A stretch of DNA of 64,000 nt from Sphagnum compactum (lineage: Eukaryota > Bryophyta > Sphagnopsida > Sphagnales), in assembly GCA_965153455.1 (NCBI GenBank), contig OZ234496.1, forward strand, positions 18,778,304 through 18,842,303. The letters are read 5' to 3'. The notes beneath the pieces are model-generated. The model was not told the origin of the DNA, searched no databases, and worked only from the letters and a program-made list of their open reading frames with translations. A program made the position numbers and the translations under genes. Below, one piece after another: positions 55,250-64,000 of the stretch (the stretch's first letter is position 1; each line of letters opens with the position of its first letter).

Positions 55250-58200
55250 GCAAAAGTGGGAGTCACCTTGGTTGCTTTAACTAGTGAGTTAGAGCTATTT
55301 AGTTTTCTGGTTTTGATGTCTTTAAGAGTTTCCTAAAAGGAACCTAAGCCACAAGGGGCAAAGCGACCTTTTACTTGTATTTTGGATTCACTCAACAAAT
55401 TTTTGGAAGGTCTAACGGATGAACTTTCCAATGCCCTTCCACCCTGTAAAAAGGTTGACCATAAAATAGAATTGGTGCCTAGAATAGCCCCATTGTCCAA
55501 AGCACCTTATACATTAAACTAAAGGGAATTGGAAAAGTTTAAAAGATAATTAAATGACTTCTTTAATTGGGGGTATATTCGGCAAAAAAATCACCTTAAG
55601 GGCACCAATTTTGTTGTTGAAAAAAAGGATAGCAAATTAAGAACGTGTATTGATTATCGTGCCTTAAACAAAATAATGATAAAGAACAACTATCCTTTAC
55701 CCCACATTTGTGATCTTTTGGATTGATTCAATGGGGCTAAGTACTTTAGCTGAATTGATTTCAAGTCAAAGTATTATCAAATCCACAACGCAAATGAAAA
55801 TGTGGAAAAGACAGCCATGAGGACCAAGTATGGCTCGTACCAATTTTTGGTGATGCCATTTGGGTTATGCAACGCTCCATCAACGTTCACAACCCTCATT
55901 ACTTTATCTTCCATGAGAAGTTGGACTAGTTCATGATCATCTCCATTGATGACATTTTGGTGTACTTTAAGACAAGAGAAGAACATGTGGAACATTTAGA
56001 ATATGTTTTGAATAAGCTTCATAAAAACAAACTCTTTGCTAATAGGGCGAAAAGTGAATTTGCCCAAGAAGACAAACTTCTTAGGGCACATCCTATCGGA
56101 TGAGGCTTGACCTTAAGAAATTGCAAGCCACAAGACATTAGAAAAAACCAATCGCAATCAAAGGAATATGATCCTTCCTAGGCTTGGCCAACTTTTATTG
56201 AAAATTCATAAAAGGGTTTTTGTAATTAGTAAAACCACTTTCAAATCTCCTCAAAAAATAGTTGTCTTTCAAATGGAAAGAAGAGCAAGAGAGGGCATTT
56301 GAGGACTTGAAAGAAAATTTTTCATCCACCCCTATATTAAAGTTTCCGGACTTCACCAAACCGTTTGAAGTCCTATCGCAAGTGATTTTGCTATCGGTGG
56401 GGTCCTCATGCAAGATGGCACCCAATCACTTTCGAAAGCAAAAAGTTTTGTTGAACACAATTGCAATGGCTGAGTCACAAAAAGGGGTTGTATATCGTCG
56501 TGTGTTGCCTAAAAATGTGGCAACATTACTTGGGGATGCACAAGACCAAAGTCTTTTAACATATATTTAAAATATTTCGAAACCCAACCAAAGGTCTCAA
56601 TGAAGCAACTAAAATGGCATGATACCTTAACGTTGCTAGATGTAGAATTAATCCACAAGCCAGGATGGGACAACATAGTCCCAATGCATTGAACATGAAG
56701 GAGGAATTTCAAGTGAAAAACCCTTAACCAAGACTCAAGCATTAAAGGCTATCTTCCAAGGCAAAGGAAGCCTTGAACGAAAGGTAAGAGAGGCCTATGT
56801 GAAAGACCCACTCACTCAATGTTATTTCAAGGAATTGCGCGAATGGAAAAAGGTGAAAGGCATCACCTTGAAATAAGAATATATTGTTCGGATGGAAGTA
56901 GTTCCGAATCAATGTGGTAGTAAGGAAGCTGCACACAAAGATCATGCAAGAAGATCATGATGTGCCCATGTTGGGGCACTGTGGCAACAAACCACAAGAA
57001 TGGTTGGAGGAAGAATGTAAAACCATCTCAAAATGAAAGAAGACTTAGAACATTTCATGCACACCTGTGTGAAGTACAAAATCACAATGTCCATATATAG
57101 AAAGAAATATGAATTATATAAACCTCTACTGATCCCAAGTGAACCATGGGAGAGTCCCAAAATTTCATGACCAAACTACCCAAATGGAATGGAATGGACG
57201 CCATTCTTGTGGTAGTCGATCGATTCTCCAAGTTGGCGAAAATGGCTCTAACTAAAATGATTGTGACAACTTTGATATGTAGGTTAGGCAACACGGGATG
57301 CTACAATTTATCGTAAACGATAAAGACGCCAAGTTTACGCCAAGCTTTTTAAAACATTTGTTCTGTAAGGTGGGGATGAAATTGTCGTTCAACATAACAT
57401 TTCACCCACGAACTGATGGCCAAACAGAAAAGGTCAATGGGGTGTTGAATCAATACCCTTAAAACTATGTGAATGCCGATAAAAACAATTGGAGCGAACA
57501 TCTAGGCATGGTGAAGTTTTGTTATAACTCCATGTAACACATTCAATGATTAACATGTCCTCGTTTGAATTAACGTTGGGGAAAGAAGCCAAAAAGTCAA
57601 TGGATTTAACCATTCCCATGGGACGAAGAAATCAGTCCAAGGAAGTTGTGGAGATGGTCAAGGGGCGTGAAAAAAAATATGCCCAAGCCAAGAAGCTCTT
57701 GGAGTAGGTTCAAAAATGGTATGAAAAGCTTGCCAATAAACACAACGCATGTGGAGTTTGAAGTTGAGCAACACACGAGGCTGAATATTTGGGATTTTAA
57801 TATGCCCAAAGGATTATTAACCCCATATTTCATTGCCAAGTATGTAAGGCCTTATGAAATTTTGCATAAGCCACATCCTGACATGTACACCCTAAAGTTG
57901 CCAACTAATTTTGTGGCACATCCAACCTTTTATGTTTTAAAACTTAAATTGTTTTTGTGTGATGAACAAAGGCTAAATTGGAAGCAAAAAATGCGATCGA
58001 ATGTGGAAGCAATCGAACACAAGCTTGTGGACGAAATCAAAAGCATACTCCAAGTGAGGCAAACACACCTTAAAAGCAAAGAATATTTACTGAAATATAT
58101 GGGATGCCATCATAAGTAGGCAATATGGATGAAACTTGCTCACCTACCAGATATGGTGAACAAGTTCAAGCAAGAAAGGGGTCATGAATTTGGAATGAAA

Positions 58201-58270
58201 AGAACTCGAAAGAAAAATAAGGACCTTCCTGCAAATGGTTTAAGTGTTGATGAGGGCATCAACCTCTAAA
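55250..58270 (+). mobile_element. Ty3/gypsy chromovirus pol, degenerate and 5' truncated
   Basis: Conceptual readings in changing frames give, in order: KVDHKIELVPRIAPLSKAPY (55450-55510), [13 protein letters not shown] (55640-55680), FLVMPFGLCNAPSTF (55845-55885), KEEQERAFEDLKENFSSTPI (56278-56340; RNase H linker), FMTKLPKWNGMDAILVVVDR (57165-57225; integrase core start), ELMAKQKRSM region (57420), the integrase tail with LPTNFVAHPTFYVLKLK (57898-57950), and a chromodomain-like end, DEIKSILQVRQTHLKSKEYL then LLKYMGCHHK and a stop, AIWMKLAHL (58030-58145). Chromodomains guide such elements to heterochromatin. No gag precedes it within reach, so the 5' part is missing. Confidence 0.85.
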
Positions 58271-58926
58271 ATGAGGAAAAGCACCCACTAAATACCTAAA
58301 TAAATTACTCTCATTAAGTGAGGGTTAAGGGGTTTTCGTGAATGTGGTCGACTATGAAAAGGTTAAGGTTCACTGTGGAGGAAGTGATTCAAAGGAGTGG
58401 CAACCAATGAAAATGGACTTGGAGTTAAGCTTGGATTAAAAAAATCCAAGGTTTGATCAAGCGAGTTTGGGATGGTGGTGCATGTGAATAAAATGGCACA
58501 TCCATGAGTGGAGAAGTAAAACTTCTTGCACATGAACTTGTGAATCATGTCCTATTTGGTAAAAGGGATTTGGACCATGAAGCCCGGTCCAACTTTATCT
58601 GTTGGCACGTCTGTAACCCTCATCCAATCTAGTGATCAAAATTTTTAAGTTAAATTCAAAGTGATTATGAAGAAAAAAAAAAACGATCAAATAAGGGGAA
58701 TTTACAAAAAACGCCAAAAGTGAATGCATTAGGTGAAAACAAAGGACACATTCAATAATACCTCCTATGCTGAAAACATAAAGAGATAATGTGAATGGTC
58801 TCTTTTGATTGGGAAGTAGTTATTCCCACCATTAGGTCAAAAGGAGAGGAGATGATAGAAGTGCCAAGGGTAATCACCTAAAAATAACATCAATGAGGAC
58901 GTTGACATTTTTAAAGTGGGGGAGAA
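58271..58926 (+). other. 3' untranslated part of the chromovirus with polypurine tract
   Basis: No ORF. It ends with aaagtgggggagaa (58913-58926), a polypurine tract typical of plant chromoviruses just before the 3' LTR. Confidence 0.65.
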
Positions 58927-59500
58927 TGACATGCCCTTTTGGGTGAACCCACAAGTGAGAGGATTCACCTAGTCGGGGCCCAAGTCTGGACCATTGTGGG
59001 GTGGCCCCCATAGCAGCTTGGGTTGTAAGTTTAAATGTTGGGCTAGGATTGACTCTCGGTTTGACAGCATTCATGAATTGCATAAGTGCTAGCGAAATGA
59101 AAGGTTGAAAAGGGGGGTCAAAGAAATGTCCTCAATGCACTAAGTCCTCAAATTAAACAAGTTTGTGATTAGGTTGAAAGACAAGAGATGGTAGTCCCGG
59201 GAGACAATGCCTTAGACCACTTGGGAAGTCCTCAGTGGGTTTTTAGTCCCACCCATTTAGAGGTCGAAATTAGCCCTAGGTTACGAGACGAAATCTAAAT
59301 GTTGGAATCCACCAAATGCGTGGTTTGCCATGCGTAGGTAGCATAGGTGTTTAATAAAGTGCATGAACAAAATGGAGTCAAGGCGCAAGGGCGCCAAGGT
59401 GAAATTGTGTGTGATAGGAAATGAAGGTTCATTTGAAACTTCAACTTTGTCTCATTTCAAACAAGGAGCAAATTCATTTCACCAAAAACACTTTAACAAG
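58927..59500 (+). repeat. probable chromovirus LTR (left edge clear, right edge not)
   Basis: Begins TGACATGCCC directly after the polypurine tract. The right end and a primer-binding site before the gag at 59515 were not found. If the gag belongs to the same family, this LTR would be shared by two elements in tandem. Confidence 0.5.
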
Positions 59501-59514
59501 CGCACATAGGATTA

Positions 59515-60130
59515 ATGGGTGGTTCAAAGCAAAAGACATTCAACTTGCTTAAAGTTCTAACTTGGGAAGAATTTAAATTATGTTTAGATGAAAGATTTAG
59601 GGCACACCACCTAATGTTCAAAAACGGGATGGTGTCTTTGGAGCTCACCCAAGGGGATGGGGTGAAGTTTTTTGGCTCACTATGCATAAAAGTTTAGCAC
59701 AAAACTAATTTTTGTTCCCCTCAAGCAAAAGTTCGTAATGAGGTTGATTTTCTTATGCGAATTGAAACCTTGGGTCCGAAACATAGTCTACCAAGTGGGA
59801 AACATTCTGGAAACATGCCAAAGGTTGACGAAATTAATGAAATGCATGGAATACCATCGTCATCCATGTCACCATGGTGAATCTAAAAGTAAGGTCACTC
59901 AAAAGAAGAATTTGGACCCAAGTAATGGAAACAAAAGCCAAAACAAACAAAAGGGATGCCAAGCAAGCTTGGACCTCACCACAATAAGGAAAATTGAATG
60001 GCACATAGCTTATGAGAAAAAAAATCAAGGGCAACCTCATAAAGATCAAGTGTTTCAACTATAACCATTGGGGCCACTTAGCGAAGGATTGTCCCAAATC
60101 GCTCCGAATAAGTGTTTATGTTTCCCAAAG
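59515..60130 (+). pseudogene. chromovirus gag fragment
   Basis: LLKVLTWEEFKLCLDERFRA (59548-59610) matches the capsid core of plant chromovirus gag ('TW.EF...F..RF'), followed after a stop by KFVMRLIFLCELKPWVRNIV (59730-59790; 'F..GL.P.VR..V'), a Lys/Gln-rich basic stretch, and a zinc knuckle reading C-F-N-Y-x4-GH-x4-C at about 60067-60110, in which the second Cys is Tyr. A stop at 59697 and a frame change near 60060 break it. It follows a pol and an LTR edge rather than preceding a pol, so it begins a second, truncated element. Confidence 0.7.
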
Positions 60131-63100
60131 TAAATTTTGTTTACAAAGGGCCTTTGTGGCTAACATCAATGGCTGAAATTAGTGAAAACAAAAGCGACAC
60201 ATTCAACTTAATAAGATTAATAACGATTTGTTTTGTTATCTTTTGGATTCATGAATGACCACATGAACTTGTGGTGCAATAACCCTTAAGCAAGTGCGTC
60301 CATATGGGATTCACGGAGTCTAACAAAGTAATTAAACGCAACTCTCCCCATTGGCAATTGACCAATTCCATTTTAAATGTTTCCATTTTCCCATTCCCAG
60401 GGCACAACTTCCCATCATGCATTTGGCAACAACAAAATGTTTAGGCACTCTTTTATCGACTTCATTCTAAACACAAAGTGAAATGTATTCTCAAAATCCT
60501 ACAACCATATGCATGAGAATTTTAGGCATTCACATAAATTCCATTCACGAAAATATATTTGAGTCCAATTTTAAAAATCAAACAAATTCCAATTTTTAAA
60601 ATCAATGGAATTTATCTTATATTCCTCCCATTTCTTATGTCTTTCATCAATATCTCTTGTTGGATGATTACACTCAATCCATATTTGATGCATGTGGATG
60701 AAGTTTTCCCAATAAGTTGGGGATGTTTCCTTTATCGCCTTCGAACAATTGAGCAAAATTGACATCTTACATAACTTCACATGATTTAAGACCACACAAC
60801 AATTATTTAAAGATCAGAGTAATCATTCCCAATGTTTTCTGATAGACCTAGTAATTCAAGGATTTGTTGCACAATAGTTGAAAAAAATGTATATTTGTTA
60901 GATTATAAACTAAGATTTTTAAAAGAAAATTATTCTATTCAAACATAAGTTCACTACAATAATAGTATTTTTGCCACTTAAAAGAAGGTGATTACAGTCT
61001 TGAATTCACATAATAAGTATATATTTTCAATTCAAACTTCTAGAGAAAAATAGTTCAATTTTTACATAAGTTTAATTTTATCGCCATGGTATTATGTTGG
61101 CCTCTTAAAAGGAAAAAAATTGAGTTTTGAATATCGCCCCATGACGTTTGGATTTTTTCTTGTAGTCTCATCCGGATGGTTGGGGTCAATTGGCATAACA
61201 AACATTAGGCAAACGTACTCAATTGAGTTGTATCACATTATCCTTACTTTTATTTTGTCCTTGTGTCTTTATAGGAGAAAACAATACACAATTTGTCTTG
61301 GCATGAGAAAAAATTGACGAATAGGAATTTTAACCCCCGTGATTGGTTTATTTTTGAATGGGAAGAAATCGCCATACTCCCTCCCTTATTGTTGCGTCAA
61401 CTAGTTTACATTCAGTAACATCAAATGGTTCAAGTGTTTTTGAAGGACAAGGTCTTCGATTATCTTCTCTTTCTCCTCTACCATCTTTTCCTTTTTGGCC
61501 TTCTGAACCTATTTTTGCACTATCATTGAACTCTCCACATCTGCAAGAAGTAACTAGGATCGTGGAGCAGTTTTCTCATGCTCATTTTTATCCACATCAA
61601 CTATTACCTTCATCTCATCCCATCTCCCCTTCAAATCTTTCTATGTTGGCTCTGAAAAGTTTTTGATGTTGAAGGCCCTTTCTGTGTTCAACGATTATAG
61701 ACTTTCATTTAGTCTTTGGGATTACAAACCAGTCCCAATGTCTTCTTCTTCAATTGGTCAAATATATGTACAGTCACTTTTGACGGATCTTGCTTGTATT
61801 CCTGCAGGTTTATCACCTTGGCTTCGACAACTACAAATTCAAAATTAATATTCATTAATATTATCATTAAAATAAAATTTTGGACTAAACAAGTTTCTTA
61901 TAATTATTATAAATATAGGATAATATTTAGGCATTTTTCGACCTTAAACCCTACCCCATGTTAACCTCTAATGTCCAAATGCCATCAAACTTTGGGAATC
62001 TTTTCAAGCATGACACCCTACTTAATGGTGAAATTTAGGGCTAATGTCTAGGCATTTTTCAACCCTAAACCTTACAAAGGAATCTCAAGGTTTTCAAAGC
62101 CATATTAGTGTAATTGTTGAATTGTTTGGCCATAAGTAGCTTAGTTCACCAAACCCACATGGCTTATCATGTTATTTTTTAAGGTTATGTTGAAGTTAAT
62201 AAAGAATAATTTGGTTAATATGATATTTATTCATGATTTTTCATAAATTCTGAATTTTTTTAATAACCATTATATATACCCAATTTTCTTGGTATGGTTA
62301 AGGTGTTTTGTATTTAAATTTAAAATAATATTGGTATAATGATGTTAATGGGGTAAAAATAAATTTTTTGGTGTTTTGGTTTGGGTATTTTGGGAAAATT
62401 ATTTAAGGAAAATTTATTATGTTTATTGTTGAAGTTTTTTCAAAAATGTAGTTGCATTAAATGTGATAATATATACTTGGATTAATTTTTATCAATCCCA
62501 AATGCAATATTTGTTGCATGATAATAAATTTTGCATATCTATAAAACAATTGTTCAACATTTGTCAAATTTTTAAATAATTGTATGATGTCATGGGGCAA
62601 TGTTTTTGTTAATGGTAATATCTTTGAATCATATACCTTACAATGTGAATTAGGTGTGGAAGTGTATATTTTGACTAAAATACAATGATTTTTGTTGATA
62701 AAAACATGTTGAAGGGATTTGTTTATTGTTCCCATTATTACATAAGTGTGTTGTTCATATCTTAGAGATAATTATAATTTCTCTTTATATAATGCTTGCA
62801 TAGCTATTTTCAAATGTTGTCATCCATTCGAAAGAAGGATATGTTTTCATCATCTTTTAATTAACTAAATTTTTTCATGCCAATAATGTATGACATTAAC
62901 ATGGATATGAACTTTGCATACTTTGTCGTGGATTGTGATAATATCTCGTAAAATCATGAGCCGATTTAACAAATGTTGACATAATAATGTCACATATTAT
63001 ATATTGTGCATATAAAATTGCACATTGTTAGGTGATTGATGAAGGTTTATCACCAAATGTTCAAATGTTTGTCTTTGAACTTTTAAGTCAATCAAACAAA

Positions 63101-64000
63101 AAAGGTGGAGTTCTAAGTGTTAATATTTTTTTAAAATTCAAAGTGTTCGATCCTTGTATGGAATGAGGATATTATTGATTTTTTAAAGTTATGGGTGTTA
63201 CTGGTATGACATTATTGGGTAGACCGTTCACATTAAATATGTCTTATAATTATCTAGCATAATTATCAAAAATTAAAATTTGGAATTACATATCTGATAA
63301 TTAATTATTTGGATCAATTATTTGATTTAATTAGCCAATGAGCTAGTTATTAAAATTGATTAGTCTAATTAAATAAATTATGTAATTAATAAATCTAGAT
63401 TATTAGTGTCAAATAATTAAATATTGTAATTAATTAAGTAAAATATATTTGAAGTGATCAAATTAATTCATTTCATTTTTTTGTTAGTTACTTCAAATAA
63501 TTTATTATCAAATGATCAATCATTTAAATTCATATAATTAGTCATTTATCATCCAATTTTTGAAAATATGTTATTAAACTTTGTTTGAATTAATTAATAG
63601 TAAACTGATTGTTTGAATCAAACTATTAATTTGTAATTTTTATTAATAGTTAATTATTCATTTTAAAATATTTTTTAGGAATAATAAAATAAAATAAATA
63701 TTAATCAATAAATTATTGACAAATAATTTATTACTAAATTTTTTAAAATAAATATGAATTTGGGTAGAAAACATTGAGGTATAAGTAGGCATATCCATAT
63801 CTACCCCTTAATTGAATTTTGAATATAATATACACATTACTTTTAATTTCACATTTAAATTAATTATATGTATCTAGATAATTAGCTGGTTAGATAATTT
63901 AGATGATTAATTATCTGATATTTTGACGAGATAATGATTAATATATTAATTAATTAATTAAAAATTAATTATATGAGTAATATTTATTTATTTATTTAGA
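60131..64000. other. increasingly AT-rich DNA, no gene confirmed
   Basis: ORFs at 61120-61317, 61358-61666 and 61663-61848 (+) have no recognised family; the last two are adjacent, Ser/Pro/Leu-rich and may be one broken fragment (DYRLSFSLWDYKPVP). From 61850 to the end the DNA is extremely AT-rich with taattaatta runs after 63280. Confidence 0.5.

Noticed and set aside
57434-57839. Minus-strand ORFs in the chromovirus integrase region
   Set aside because: Antisense readings of the plus-strand integrase and its tail.

Overview
This is eukaryotic nuclear DNA from a land plant, most likely a fern. The support is threefold: spliced dirigent-protein genes with plant-type promoters, a pentatricopeptide-repeat (PPR) gene ending in a DYW domain whose wording resembles fern PPR families I remember, and AT-rich, gene-poor DNA filled with decayed Ty3/gypsy, LINE, CACTA and hAT elements. 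The fern assignment is inference; land plant is secure.

Only four genes look intact. Dirigent gene A (5332-5877, +) has no intron. Dirigent genes B (22159-22950, -) and C (34255-35079, +) share one phase-0 intron and form a diverging, about 1.4 kb inverted duplication that includes promoter, 5' leader, intron and 3' UTR. A plastid-type rhodanese-domain gene (52602-53534, -) has a TATA box, a (CA/GA)n leader and a short poly-alanine upstream ORF. Two recognisable genes are broken: a three-exon C2H2-finger gene at 931-2515 (-) with four in-frame stops, and a DYW-type PPR gene at 46032-47423 (-) from which most PPR repeats are deleted and whose E-DYW end carries four TGA stops.

Mobile DNA: a Ty3/gypsy element at 9897-14027 (-) whose gag-pol is one reading frame broken only by stop codons; an older, frameshifted chromovirus at 55250-58270 (+), followed by a polypurine tract, a probable LTR edge at 58927 and a second gag at 59515-60130; a LINE at 29033-33479 (+); a CACTA (TNP2) transposase remnant at 14960-15585 (+); three hAT-like non-autonomous elements (8306-9299, 19950-20220, 41528-42079), two with 8-bp target-site duplications; and tRNA-related SINE-like copies (19650-19949, 23395-23545, and an inverted pair at 25957 and 27779).

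Tandem arrays are prominent: 51 bp (239-712), 36 bp (2160-2465), imperfect palindromes (2740-3370), 60 bp (23760-24180), 25 bp (24900-25870), and 79 bp grading into 105 bp (51120-52370). Several are multiples of three and so give long ORFs in many frames without being genes.

I found no RNA gene, CRISPR array or prokaryotic operon. No clearly new biological system is visible. The best leads are the decayed C2H2-finger gene family, the dirigent inverted duplication and intron difference, the nested hAT-in-SINE insertion, and the stop-only decay of the gypsy and DYW sequences.
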